From: Corynebacterium sp. HS2168-gen11
GTDB lineage: Bacteria > Actinomycetota > Actinomycetes > Mycobacteriales > Mycobacteriaceae
DNA: 64,000 bases
Direction of reading: 5' to 3'
Assembly: GCF_024834075.1 (NCBI RefSeq)
Contig: NZ_JANUXR010000004.1
Location: forward strand, 1 to 64,000
A program made the translations under genes and the position numbers. A model generated the notes under the pieces. The model worked only from the letters and a program-made list of their open reading frames with translations. It ran no database searches and was not told where the DNA came from. Positions 48,130 to 56,983 of the stretch are shown here, in pieces; position 1 is the first letter of the stretch, and each line of letters starts with the position of its first letter.

Positions 48130-48888
48130 TTACCCGAAATTCCATTTTGTCCACGTCTCCCACTCAATATCTTCAATAGCAATCCGTCGTGCGTTGTTCG
48201 CAAACATTTCAGCTGTCATACGAACAATCCACGTATCATTCTCATACACCATCGGCAACGTTATGATCGCGTATTCACCAGGAACGGCGGGATCAACCAG
48301 CAACTCTACTTGGGCAGTCCGACTCGTACACGACAAAACCCGAAAACCATACGGAAGCGAAACTGCATTAGTCTTTCCAAGCTCAGGATAATGTTCACCT
48401 GGTTTCAACAAACCACCAATAGACACTCCTAAATCCCATAAGTCATCAATTGTTTGCGATGTGTAGTAATCCAATAACGCTATAGAAGCGACTGCATTAT
48501 ACGCTGCAGTTGCTGCACCAGCAGGAGTCTGTGAATATCCAGTCAGTGCACCATTATCTAGAATCTTGGTCGGACCATCTTGTTCACTAAACAGTAGAAA
48601 ACGCCCTTCAACGCTCTGCGGAACCGTAGTACCAACACGAACTGATCCACGATCATTACAGGTATGCATCTCATCACCATGCCGAAAATCCCGTGTCACC
48701 AATTCTCCCTTTGGATCTTCGGGAGTCAAATACGGCAAACCATTAAACGAAACAGCCCACTTTCCAGCCCACTGTACAGTTGGCGTAGCAACAGGTGTTG
48801 CAGATGCTGATTCGTCAGAATCCGACGAATTTCCGCAACCAGACAGCAAAGAAGCACTGCATACAAGCAAAACCAACAATCGTTTCAC
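48130..48888 (-). CDS. Secreted lipoprotein of unknown function
   Basis: 252 residues. Lipoprotein signal MKRLLVLLVCSASLLSGC with Cys18, a Ser/Asp/Thr-rich linker, then a soluble domain with NGLPYLTPEDPKG, GYSQTPAGAATAAYNAVASI and a late DTWIVRMTAEMF. The G-(Y/F)-x-x-T-P-x-G-A-x-x-A-A-x-N pattern recalls lipoproteins carried on actinobacterial conjugative elements; this is an inference. GTG start with AAGGAG 8 bases upstream. A decayed small membrane-protein gene lies just upstream on the same strand. Confidence 0.7.
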   Translation of the reverse strand: MKRLLVLLVCSASLLSGCGNSSDSDESASATPVATPTVQWAGKWAVSFNGLPYLTPEDPKGELVTRDFRHGDEMHTCNDRGSVRVGTTVPQSVEGRFLLFSEQDGPTKILDNGALTGYSQTPAGAATAAYNAVASIALLDYYTSQTIDDLWDLGVSIGGLLKPGEHYPELGKTNAVSLPYGFRVLSCTSRTAQVELLVDPAVPGEYAIITLPMVYENDTWIVRMTAEMFANNARRIAIEDIEWETWTKWNFG

Positions 48889-48980
48889 AACTAACTCCTT
48901 TTATTCACACCATTGTGGTATTAAAAACTAGCACCAAAATATGCGCTGGCGAGCATACCAGCACTAGAGGAAAACTCCAT

Positions 48981-49322
48981 CTAACCCTCAACCAGAAGTT
49001 GGGGGTTAGCACGATTGCAAACAATCATAGGGTAGGAGCCGATCAACAAACTTAAAATTGATCCAACAGCGCCAAGAATCATTGCTGCTGCACCAATGCG
49101 GATTGCGTTACTTGTAACTTCCTCGCTTGAACCTTCACGACGAGATACTGCCATCGCATCACCCATGACGAACAAACCAACGCTAACTATGATAAAGCCT
49201 AATCATTTTGCCCAACCAACGATAGTGGAAACTGTACGTTCAGCTCCTAGAGGTGCAGTATTAAAAATTTCTGCTTACGCAAGAATGCTGATGGAATCAT
49301 GAACAATTACTGGATTAAACAT
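48981..49322 (-). pseudogene. Small two-helix membrane protein, two nonsense codons
   Basis: One continuous frame of 113 codons from ATG 49320-49322 to the stop at 48981, broken by TAA at 49275-49277 (codon 16) and TGA at 49203-49205 (codon 40). Around them the sequence stays protein-like: MFNPVIVHDSISILA, then AEIFNTAPLGAERTVSTIVGWAK, then a helix LGFIIVSVGLFVMGDAMAV, a charged loop and a second helix AAAMILGAVGSILSLLIG. The two-helix plan resembles VirB2/TrbC-like or Maff2-type small proteins of conjugative elements. An intact downstream ATG gives at most 64 residues. Confidence 0.65.
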
Positions 49323-49330
49323 AGTATGTT

Positions 49331-49600
49331 TTACTCTCTGTTTAGGTCGATGATATTAGTGTAAACAGCGACAATAGGTTTGGAAATTTCCTGACCAGGT
49401 TGAACAAAACTTGCTGGTAATGATGGACGCTGTCGGTGGATGGGAGAGAATTTAACTCCAGGTTTCTACCGTTCAATTTGATCAAAAGGAGTTTCAACTA
49501 CTGTTCGTGAGTACGCAAGAGTAAAGACGTTGCTGAGTTCTAATAGCGTTTTCTTTTCGGTAGCCGAGGAATTAGTCCTGTACTGTGCGAGACTATGACG
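49331..49600 (-). pseudogene. Decayed C-terminal coding fragment
   Basis: Upstream of the two-helix pseudogene on the same strand, a frame ends at TAA 49331-49333 and reads KPGVKFSPIHRQRPSLPAS, then VQPGQEISKPIVAVYTNIID. It is broken by TAG at 49466-49468, before which the same frame continues (LSNVFTLAYSRTVVETPFDQ). No family is recognised. The remainder of the interval to 49795 has no supported gene. Confidence 0.35.
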
Positions 49601-49795
49601 AAACCAAGTAGATTGATGTCTTCTGGCTTTTGGGTCTCAAATATATGGCGCTGAGGGGCGGCTGAACATAGGGGACAGGAGTGCTGTGCTGAACATGCAC
49701 TGAACCTTAGTGTTGCAAGGTAGTAAAATACGGCTTTGAACTGGCGTTTTGTATAATTTTTAGCTCTCTGATAAAATTTCAACTCGTTCCTATAC

Positions 49796-49872
49796 GGGCC
49801 TATAGCTCAGTCGGTTAGAGCGCATCGCTGATAACGATGAGGTCGCAAGTTCGATTCTTGCTAGGCCCACCA
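49796..49872 (+). tRNA. tRNA-Ile (anticodon GAT)
   Basis: 77 bases with encoded CCA. GGGCCTA / TAGGCCC acceptor arm, anticodon loop CTGATAA, T arm GCAAGTTCGATTCTTGC. Followed after 7 bases by tRNA-Ala. Identical to the copy at 54650. Confidence 0.97.
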
Positions 49873-49879
49873 GGAATAT

Positions 49880-49952
49880 GGGGCATTAGCTCAATTGGTA
49901 GAGCATCTGCTTTGCAAGCAGAAGGTCAGGAGTTCGATTCTCCTATGCTCCA
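49880..49952 (+). tRNA. tRNA-Ala (anticodon TGC)
   Basis: 73 bases, same sequence as the copies at 47590 and 54734. CCA not encoded. The hairpin 49963-49994 is its terminator. Confidence 0.97.
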
Positions 49953-50020
49953 CAGAATGTGGAAACTCCCAGCCAGGTGGCTGGGAGTTTTTTTATTGGG
50001 TAATTTCGCTGATTTTAAGC

Positions 50021-50130
50021 GGGTTAAGGGACAAAAAGTGTGTAAGGCTCGGCGTGTCGCGTGTCGGGTGTTTGGGGTAGGCTCCTCGACGTGTGTTTTA
50101 GCCGGGGAGCTTTGTGTTTAGCGCATCGGT
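50021..50130. repeat. Solo left end of the IS/MITE family
   Basis: Starts with GGGTTAAGGGACAAAAAGTG and continues for about 110 bases, similar to the next 110 bases (50131-50240), including GTGTGTAAGGCTCGGCGTGTC and a later TAG(G/A)CTCCTCG. It is a tandem direct duplication of the element's left end. Confidence 0.8.
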
Positions 50131-50772
50131 GGGTTAAGGGACAAAAAGTGTGTAAGGCTCGGCGTGTCGTGTGTCTAAGGTTTGAGGTAGACTCCTCGGC
50201 TTGGTCTAGGCAGGGTTTCGGCTCACTAGCTGTGTGACGAGACGTTTAACGGGACGAGGCGCTGTGGTTGGAAATGTTTGTTTGACGGCTTTTCAACGCC
50301 TTTGTGGCCCTCTGCGGTAACGATCGGGTTAATTGGCTGTATGAGACAAAATGTCTGAAATCGACGACGCAGTGTTTTAGCGGAACAATTGTGAACCTGG
50401 GACAGTTCAGCAAGGCTGTGTTTGTCGAGTAGCCATGTCAGGAAGATGCGGAAGTATTTCTCGTCTTTGGATTGGGTGTTCCTTCTAGTTTGGGAGTAAT
50501 GGCATTTGGGGTTAGAGCAGCACCAACGTTGTCTTCCACCTGGTGATTTACCGTTTTTGTTGAGATGCTCATGACAGATTGGGCATTGAGTGTATTGATT
50601 TGCCATAGCTTAAAGCTAGGAAACGAAATCCGTATAGCACATTTGCAATAAAAAGTGTGGATTTCGGGGCAAAACAGCCTGAGCAACCCCTCGGTTGGAG
50701 CAGGTAGCTATATAACGCCAGATCGCAGGCCATTTTTGGGACGATTTTTACACACTTTTTGTCCCTTAACCC
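50131..50772. mobile_element. Truncated insertion sequence (about 640 bp)
   Basis: Bounded by perfect inverted 23-bp repeats with core TTAAGGGACAAAAAGTGTGT (50131-50153 and 50750-50772). It contains only the start of a transposase gene on the minus strand. The size is well below a full IS (usually above 1.2 kb), so the interior and the catalytic part are deleted. Confidence 0.85.
50226..50606 (-). pseudogene. Transposase N-terminal fragment (IS1249-like, tentative)
   Basis: 126 residues open. Begins with a zinc ribbon (CPICHEHLNKNGKSPGGRQRWCC-type) followed by FLTWLLDKHSLAELSQV and a KTLRRRF helix, as in transposases with an N-terminal zinc ribbon. After about residue 95 the sequence no longer looks like a transposase, and the DDE catalytic part is missing. 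Non-functional for transposition by itself. Confidence 0.65.
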
Positions 50773-50777
50773 ACAAA

Positions 50778-51095
50778 ATGGTAGGGAAGCTGATAGCGAA
50801 TCAGAACCAGTTCGTGCCGGTTGCGGATCCAACAACGTTCCTCCAGCAGGGTATTTTTGAATCGAGTTATCCATTAACCGATGTGAAATACGTGCGTCTT
50901 CGTGCGGAAAGTAAAGAAAACGTTCGACCAACCCTTGATGTGATCACCGAACAGCGTGATATTCACTGGATGTTTCCGGAAGCAGCTCGCCAGGACGATA
51001 TTGATAACTTGGCAGCAGTTTTATTTGATAAGCCCTCAGAGTCGCGAGCCATTGAGCAGTCGATTCCGTTAGCGGATGCTACTGACTTTGGTTAG
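50778..51095 (+). pseudogene. Fragment or small protein of unknown function next to the IS end
   Basis: 105 residues from ATG 50778, which lies 6 bases beyond the IS right end. Soluble sequence GKLIANQNQFVPVADPTTFLQ, then YPLTDVKYVRLRAESKENV and DDIDNLAAVLFDKPS. No ribosome binding site is visible because the IS end occupies that place, so it is probably the 3' part of a gene truncated by the insertion. Family not recognised. Confidence 0.45.
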
Positions 51096-51283
51096 GATGC
51101 AGCATTGCACAACGAAGCAGAGGAAAATTTAGCCATTCTGCGGATTAGGGATTGAGGTGGGCGTCGAAAAGCTTGGAAGAGATAAGTGTCACTCTCAACA
51201 CTTTGATTGATTTTCGCGCCGACCTGCGGTTTTAGCTGCTTCTGGCTTAGGTTTTGAGCTTGAAACGCGCTATATTCAAGGTT

Positions 51284-52912
51284 ATGAAAGTTAGGCAATC
51301 CAAACCTCCGGCTCCCTATCGTTTGAGTAGTTCGGCGCGACAAACCATTGGCGCAAGTATCATACTCACTCTCATCTCTGTGCTCGGCATGTGCACCACC
51401 ATTATTGGTGCGGGGCATATCATTGATGCCTACCCGCAGTGGCCATCGCTGGCGCCGATTATTGTTGGCCCGATCATTATTGTGATTGCGCTGGTCATGC
51501 GCGCGATACTGGAAGCTCGCGGTATCTTCCATGAAGAATCGCTGATTCGACACCGCCTCATTCACTCAGTGTTTGCGGCAGGACCAGCGCGAACTTCCAC
51601 CACGCAAACCGGTGCGGTGGTATCGCTGGCAACTGAATCCAGTGAAAAGATGATGGCGTTTCGCGTGGGATTCGTGGCACAAGTGATTGCCTCGCTGACT
51701 GCACCGCTGGTGGTCTTAGCCACCGTGGCGTTATCGATTAGCTTCAAAATTGCTGTTATTTTGGCGCTTATGCTGCCAATCGTGCCGCTGCTGATTGGTG
51801 GATTCCGCAAAGTTGTATCCAAAGTTTCCAGCGGATCCCAAGATGCCCGCAAAGCCCTTGCCGCCGCCTATATGGACGCCCTGCGCTCGCTGGGAACCTT
51901 GCAGCTGCTCGGTGCCGCTGGCCGGATTGCCGATGATCTGGAAGAAAAAGGCGAAGAAAACCGAGTGGCCGTGATGCAACTGCTGCGTGGCAACCAATTT
52001 ATCCTTTTCGTCATGGACTCCGCCTTTAGCTTGGCGCTGGTTGCCGTTGCCGCCTGGCTGGCATTAAGCAATGTGGCCGCGGGAACACTGAGTCCTGGTC
52101 AAGGTATTGCGCTGTTGGGCTTAAGTATGCTGCTGCTGGAACCAATGGACCAAGTTGGTGCCTTCTTCTACGTGGGTATGAGTGGTCTTGGCGGCCAGCG
52201 AGGCATTTTTGGCTTCCTGCGCAGCCACACAGAACCACAGTATCCACCTGCAGGAACAGCTACAACCGATGCGGTTGTGAGCGTGGATAATCTTAGTTTC
52301 AACTATGAGGACCAGGCCGTATTCACCGATGCATCGTTGCAGATTCGCCAAGGTGAACGAGTTGCCATTATGGGTCGATCTGGTGAAGGTAAATCCACAT
52401 TGCTTTCCTTATTGAAGGGCGATTTACTGCCGAGTACAGGCAGCGTGATAGTTGCTGGGAAGCAGGGGAAGGAGTTGCCGTTGGCGTCGGCAAGCGTTGC
52501 GCAAACAACGTGGCTGTTTAGTGGCACAATCGCCGATAACCTGCGCATTGCTGCCCCGGACGCTACCGAAGAACAGATGTGGGACGCCCTTGAGCGCGCC
52601 CGCGTGGCCGATGAAATTCGACGCATGCCGCTTGGTCTGGAAACCGAACTTGGCGAGCAAGGCCTGGGCATTTCCGGTGGTCAGGCGCAGCGCATTTCAC
52701 TGGCGCGGGCAATTATTTCAGGACGCACCGTGATTTTGCTCGACGAGCCAACCTCCCATGTTGATTTGACTTCGGAGCGGGAAATTCTGGCGGCAATCGA
52801 TGCGCTTGGGCCGGAATACACCCTGATTATGGTCACGCACCGCATGAGTTCGCTCACGCACATGGACCGCATTGTCACTGTCGAAAACGGCCGTATTAAG
52901 GAAACAGCATGA
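51284..52912 (+). CDS. cydD: ABC exporter, permease-ATPase fusion (CydD-like)
   Basis: 542 residues. Six transmembrane helices (about 25-290), then the nucleotide-binding domain with Walker A GRSGEGKST, signature ISGGQAQR and Walker B VILLDEPTSHVD. Partner of the next gene, which it overlaps by 4 bases. Similar to CydD/CydC heterodimers that export thiols or handle haem for cytochrome bd, but no cydAB is near, so substrate is unknown. ATG 51284 (MKVRQSKPPAPYR) preferred; the TTG at 51254 lacks support. Confidence 0.78.
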   Translation: MKVRQSKPPAPYRLSSSARQTIGASIILTLISVLGMCTTIIGAGHIIDAYPQWPSLAPIIVGPIIIVIALVMRAILEARGIFHEESLIRHRLIHSVFAAGPARTSTTQTGAVVSLATESSEKMMAFRVGFVAQVIASLTAPLVVLATVALSISFKIAVILALMLPIVPLLIGGFRKVVSKVSSGSQDARKALAAAYMDALRSLGTLQLLGAAGRIADDLEEKGEENRVAVMQLLRGNQFILFVMDSAFSLALVAVAAWLALSNVAAGTLSPGQGIALLGLSMLLLEPMDQVGAFFYVGMSGLGGQRGIFGFLRSHTEPQYPPAGTATTDAVVSVDNLSFNYEDQAVFTDASLQIRQGERVAIMGRSGEGKSTLLSLLKGDLLPSTGSVIVAGKQGKELPLASASVAQTTWLFSGTIADNLRIAAPDATEEQMWDALERARVADEIRRMPLGLETELGEQGLGISGGQAQRISLARAIISGRTVILLDEPTSHVDLTSEREILAAIDALGPEYTLIMVTHRMSSLTHMDRIVTVENGRIKETA

Positions 52913-54591
52913 CCATCAAAGACCTCGTTATCTGGCTGTTAAGCATTACTCGACCAGTGCTTGCACCACTTGGCTTCTCGACGCTTAGCCGCATTGCCAA
53001 CCAAGTGTTGGGCATAATTTTGTACGTTGTACCAGCCTATGGACTCATCAGTGGCCAGTGGAGCATCAGGTTTATCATTACCACTATGGTGGTCGTGGCG
53101 CTGGCGAAGGCCTTTTTGCGTTACCTGGAACACTATTTTGGTCACCTTGTGGCGTTTAAAGCACTCGAGCTGATTCGTATTCGCGTGTTCCGTGATATTT
53201 ACCCACAAGCGCCAGCCATTTTATCGCGCACCGGCTCTTCGGCCGTTGGCAGCGGCGACATGCTGACCCGCCTGACCCGCGATATTGGCCAAATTGAAGT
53301 ATTCTTCGCCCACACCACCGCACCGGTAATTTCAGCCGTGGTGGTACCGCTGGGCGTGCTGCTGACCATTTTTGTGCTCTCGCCCGTACATGGGCTGATT
53401 GCGCTGGGTATTTTCGCCTTCGTATTTGTAGTTACCCTTGATCGAGACGCCTACAAACACGCAGTGGCTGTTACTGATGTGCGCGGCAATATGGCACAAC
53501 ACGTCACCGACTCGGTAGGAGGCGTGGCCGAGGTTACCGGTTACGGTGCGCAGGAGCGTCGCTACGCTGGACTGACCGCACTTGAGCAACCGCTGGAAGC
53601 AACTCTGGTGCGCCGCAGCCGCATTGTTGGACTGCGCAATGGCTCCGTGGCCGCTGCGCGCATGCTGGTGGTGCTCATGCTGCTGCCAACTGGGGAATCG
53701 CTGGCGCTGAACGTGGCCATGATGTTCGCCGTGTGGCGCTGCTGGGACATGATTAATGAAGTCACCGACCTGAGCAACCACCTGTCGAACTCGCTTGCTG
53801 CCGCGCGCCGGGTTTGGGAACTTTCCCACGCCGGATATGGCCTGCCGGATGGCCCGAAGCAGCTTGGCGCTCACGGCGATGGTGTGGCTGTGGAGTGGAA
53901 AAATGTTACCTACACCTATGAAGGCGGCGAGCAGCCAATGGTGCGCGATGTGAACCTCGCGGTGCCGGCGGGCGCTTGGGTGAATGTGGTCGGCAGCACC
54001 GGCTCGGGTAAATCGACCATTGCGAAATTGCTGCTGCGCTATTGGGATGTTTCCAGTGGTCAGATCCTGGTAGATGGCACCGATATTCGCGATTACACCG
54101 TCGATTCGCTGCGTTCGGCCATTGCGATTGTTACCCAAGATATTCGCGCCATCCACGCCTCTGTGGCCGATAATTTGCGCCTGGCGCGCCCGGATGCCAC
54201 CGACGCTGAGCTTTACGACGCACTGCACGTGGCCTGCCTGGATGAAGAAGTCAGCCTGGAAGAATCCGTGGGTGAAGGCGGAACGGCACTTTCGGGTGGA
54301 CAACGCCAACGCCTTTCCCTTGCCCAGGCACTGTTGCGCGGTGGCCGCGTACTCGTGCTCGACGAATTCACCGCACACCTGAATCCAGCCCTTGTCTCTC
54401 TGGTGCGTGAGCGCTTGATGGCACGGTACCCAGAGGTGACCGTGATTGAGATTTCGCATGTCTTGACCGATATTGAGAAGGCCGACTGGGTAGCAGTGAT
54501 GGACCGCGGCGTGATTGTGGAACAAGGCAAGCCTGTTGAACTGCATTCGCAAGGTGGTGCATTTGCACAATTGCTGGCTAGAAATGCCTAA
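52909..54591 (+). CDS. cydC: ABC exporter, permease-ATPase fusion (CydC-like)
   Basis: 560 residues. Six helices, then an NBD with Walker A GSTGSGKST, signature LSGGQRQR and Walker B VLVLDEFTAHLNP, where the usual Pro after DE is Phe. Forms a heterodimer with the preceding protein. The pair lies between two tRNA-Ile/Ala cassettes and could be moved as a block by recombination. Confidence 0.78.
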   Translation: MTIKDLVIWLLSITRPVLAPLGFSTLSRIANQVLGIILYVVPAYGLISGQWSIRFIITTMVVVALAKAFLRYLEHYFGHLVAFKALELIRIRVFRDIYPQAPAILSRTGSSAVGSGDMLTRLTRDIGQIEVFFAHTTAPVISAVVVPLGVLLTIFVLSPVHGLIALGIFAFVFVVTLDRDAYKHAVAVTDVRGNMAQHVTDSVGGVAEVTGYGAQERRYAGLTALEQPLEATLVRRSRIVGLRNGSVAAARMLVVLMLLPTGESLALNVAMMFAVWRCWDMINEVTDLSNHLSNSLAAARRVWELSHAGYGLPDGPKQLGAHGDGVAVEWKNVTYTYEGGEQPMVRDVNLAVPAGAWVNVVGSTGSGKSTIAKLLLRYWDVSSGQILVDGTDIRDYTVDSLRSAIAIVTQDIRAIHASVADNLRLARPDATDAELYDALHVACLDEEVSLEESVGEGGTALSGGQRQRLSLAQALLRGGRVLVLDEFTAHLNPALVSLVRERLMARYPEVTVIEISHVLTDIEKADWVAVMDRGVIVEQGKPVELHSQGGAFAQLLARNA

Positions 54592-54649
54592 TGACCTGTG
54601 ACTTGTGTATATTTCCATATTTCTGGTAAAGTTCGTTTCGTTCCTTTAC

Positions 54650-54726
54650 GGGCCTATAGCTCAGTCGGTTAGAGCGCATCGCTGATAACGATGAGGTCGC
54701 AAGTTCGATTCTTGCTAGGCCCACCA
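54650..54726 (+). tRNA. tRNA-Ile (anticodon GAT)
   Basis: 77 bases with CCA, identical to the gene at 49796. Confidence 0.97.
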
Positions 54727-54733
54727 GGAATAT

Positions 54734-54806
54734 GGGGCATTAGCTCAATTGGTAGAGCATCTGCTTTGCAAGCAGAAGGTCAGGAGTTCGATTCTCCTAT
54801 GCTCCA
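54734..54806 (+). tRNA. tRNA-Ala (anticodon TGC)
   Basis: 73 bases, identical to the genes at 47590 and 49880; CCA not encoded. Confidence 0.97.
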
Positions 54807-55112
54807 CAGAATGTGGAAACTCCCAGCCAGGTGGCTGGGAGTTTTTCTATGCGCGGTGACCGTGAAGGCGGCGGGGGTAGCTTTGCTCAAGAAACCGGTT
54901 ACTACCCTTTACACATATGACCGAACCGGGGGTAATTCGGGTGCTGTTTCAGGTAAATATCACACAATCCACTGTATGTTTTTGATTTTTTCTCTGGATA
55001 AGTATCCAGGGGGAGTAGTTGCCGTTAATAGTGCCTGTTCAACCCCGCTTAATCGGTAAAGTTGCTGGTCAAGGGGTTTGACCTTCCCTGAGAAGTCAGG
55101 CACACTGGCTTG

Positions 55113-56027
55113 GTGAATTTCATAAAGCGACTCGTAACCTTCCTGGCCTTGACCACACTCACGGCGTGCTCTGCCACCGGTGGAATCCAGAATAATGGTA
55201 CTGCCAATACTGATCAACCACGCGTGGTGGCAATGGTGACTCACGGTGCCCCAGGCGATACCTTCTGGGATCAGGTGCGCAAGGGTGCCCAAGATGCTGC
55301 CCGCCATACCAATATGGAATTGCGATATTCCTCGGATCCGCAAGCTCCGCTACAGGCTAATTTGATTCAATCGGCCATTGATGCGGGCGTCGACGGCATT
55401 GCGGTGACACTGCCGAATCCTTCTGCATTAGGGCCTGCAGCCCAAGCAGCGGTCCAGCGTGGTATTCCAACTGTGGGATTGAACGCTGGCATGGATGCCT
55501 ACCAGGACTATCAATTGCAGGGGTTTTTCGGTCAGTCTGAGCGAGAAGCTGGGGTACAAGGCGGGCGTCGATTAGCAGAGGCGGGCGCGAAACATGTGCT
55601 GTGTGTGATCCATGAGCAGGGCAATATTTCGCAGGAGGATCGGTGCGCCGGCATTGAGGAAGGGCTCGGCAGCGAAGTGGAATTGCTGTACGTCAATGGA
55701 CAAGATCTGACCAGCGTGCAAGCCACGTTGGAGGCGAAACTTGGCCAAGATCGCAGTATCGACTGGATTGTGACACTGCAGGCGTCTGTGGCCATGCGCG
55801 CTGCAGCTGTGCGCGGTGCGGCCAAGGTGGGCACCTTTGATACCAACCCAGAATTGCTCGACGCGCTGGCCAAAGGTGAGATTGAGTGGGCGATTGATCA
55901 ACAGCCGTATGTGCAAGGTTATATGGCCATCCAGGCGCTGTGGTTAGCAAGCCACAATGGCAGCACCATCGGCGGCGGGCATCCTGTGTTTACGGGTCCA
56001 AGTTTTATTGAGGCAGGGAGTCGATGA
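55113..56027 (+). CDS. ABC importer substrate-binding lipoprotein (sugar-type)
   Basis: 304 residues. Lipoprotein signal with lipobox LTAC, then a periplasmic-binding-protein type I fold (VVAMVTHGAPGDTFWDQVRKGAQDAA, AGVDGIAVTLPNP, VGTFDTNPELLDALAKGEIEWAIDQQPYVQGYMA). This RbsB-like family binds ribose, inositol and related sugars or autoinducers. Start is uncertain: GTG 55113 or TTG 55110, both with poor ribosome binding sites. First gene of a three-gene importer; overlaps the permease by 4 bases. Confidence 0.85.
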   Translation: MNFIKRLVTFLALTTLTACSATGGIQNNGTANTDQPRVVAMVTHGAPGDTFWDQVRKGAQDAARHTNMELRYSSDPQAPLQANLIQSAIDAGVDGIAVTLPNPSALGPAAQAAVQRGIPTVGLNAGMDAYQDYQLQGFFGQSEREAGVQGGRRLAEAGAKHVLCVIHEQGNISQEDRCAGIEEGLGSEVELLYVNGQDLTSVQATLEAKLGQDRSIDWIVTLQASVAMRAAAVRGAAKVGTFDTNPELLDALAKGEIEWAIDQQPYVQGYMAIQALWLASHNGSTIGGGHPVFTGPSFIEAGSR

Positions 56028-56983
56028 AATATCCAAGTTTAATTGGCATGCTGGTCACCGTGGGCTTCTTTTTAGCGGTGGCCCCGGCGATGCGCTCCTT
56101 CGAGGCGATGGCGACGGTACTGTATGCCAGTGCCACGCTCGGCATTGTGGCACTTGCGGTAGGCCTTTTAATGATCGGTGGCGAATTTGATCTTTCCTCC
56201 GGTGTAGCGGTCACAACTGCGGGGCTAGCTGCGGCGATGCTGAATTATAATTTGCAGCTGAATTCGTGGGTTGGTGCGGCGATTTCGCTTGGCATCGCTC
56301 TGAGTATTGGCGCGCTGAATGGCTATATGGTGCATCGCACGGGGATTGCGTCGTTTTTGATCACCCTATCTGCGTTCTTAATGCTGCAAGGTATCAATCT
56401 GGCGGTCACAAAACTGGTCACCGGCCATGTTGCCACCGAGCCGATCTCGGATATGGAAGGCTTTGCTGCGGCGCGCACCGTTTTCGCGGGCACCGTAGAT
56501 TTGGGATTTATCCAAGTGCGCAGCATTGTGTTCTGGTGGATCCTGTTTGTCGCCCTGGGCAGTTTCGTGCTGCTGCGCACCACCTTCGGCAACTGGATTT
56601 TCGCCGTTGGTGGCAATCCAGCAGCCGCGCATGCAGTGGGCATTCCGGTACGACGGGTGAAAATTATTCTGTTTATGCTGGTAGGCTTCGCAGCCTGGTT
56701 CGTGGGCATGCACACGCTGTTTGCATTCGATTCTTTGCAGGCAGGCCAAGGCGTTGGCAATGAATTTCTCTATATTATTGCCGCTGTGATCGGCGGCTGT
56801 GCCTTAACCGGTGGTCGCGGTAGCGCGCTGGGAACCGCCTTTGGTGCCGTGATTTTCGGAGCCACGAACCAGGGCATTGTGTATGCCGGCTGGAATCCAG
56901 ACTGGTTTAAACTCTTCCTCGGCGCCATGCTGCTTGGAGCTGTGCTTATTGGGAAAGGATCGACATGGAAATCATCTCGTTAA
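56024..56983 (+). CDS. ABC importer permease (RbsC-like)
   Basis: 319 residues, about nine to ten helices, BPD_transp_2 family. GGEFDLSSGVAVTTAGLAAA near the start, NGYMVHRTGIASFLITLSAFLMLQG and GGNPAAAHAVGIPVRRVK are typical RbsC/XylH motifs. Works with the flanking ATPase and binding protein. Overlaps the ATPase gene by 19 bases. Confidence 0.88.
   Translation: MKYPSLIGMLVTVGFFLAVAPAMRSFEAMATVLYASATLGIVALAVGLLMIGGEFDLSSGVAVTTAGLAAAMLNYNLQLNSWVGAAISLGIALSIGALNGYMVHRTGIASFLITLSAFLMLQGINLAVTKLVTGHVATEPISDMEGFAAARTVFAGTVDLGFIQVRSIVFWWILFVALGSFVLLRTTFGNWIFAVGGNPAAAHAVGIPVRRVKIILFMLVGFAAWFVGMHTLFAFDSLQAGQGVGNEFLYIIAAVIGGCALTGGRGSALGTAFGAVIFGATNQGIVYAGWNPDWFKLFLGAMLLGAVLIGKGSTWKSSR

Larger units (their letters stand above)
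49795..49994 (+). repeat. tRNA-Ile/tRNA-Ala/terminator cassette, copy 1
   Basis: About 198 bases repeated almost exactly at 54649-54846: tRNA-Ile, 7-base spacer, tRNA-Ala and terminator (AACTCCCAGCC AGGT GGCTGGGAGTT). Direct orientation, about 4.85 kb apart. Confidence 0.92.
54649..54846 (+). repeat. tRNA-Ile/tRNA-Ala/terminator cassette, copy 2
   Basis: Near-identical to 49795-49994, in direct orientation. The hairpin 54817-54846 is its terminator. The following stretch to 55112 has no supported gene and should hold the promoter of the ABC importer. Confidence 0.92.

Noticed and set aside
49540..49782. 80-residue minus-strand frame near the tRNA cassette
   Set aside because: Cys-rich, unlike known proteins, and it shares DNA with a decayed frame; not called as a gene.
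53332..54618. 428-residue minus-strand frame opposite the CydC-like gene
   Set aside because: Rich in His/Gln/Ala as expected from the reverse of a coding strand; the + strand gene has all ABC motifs.
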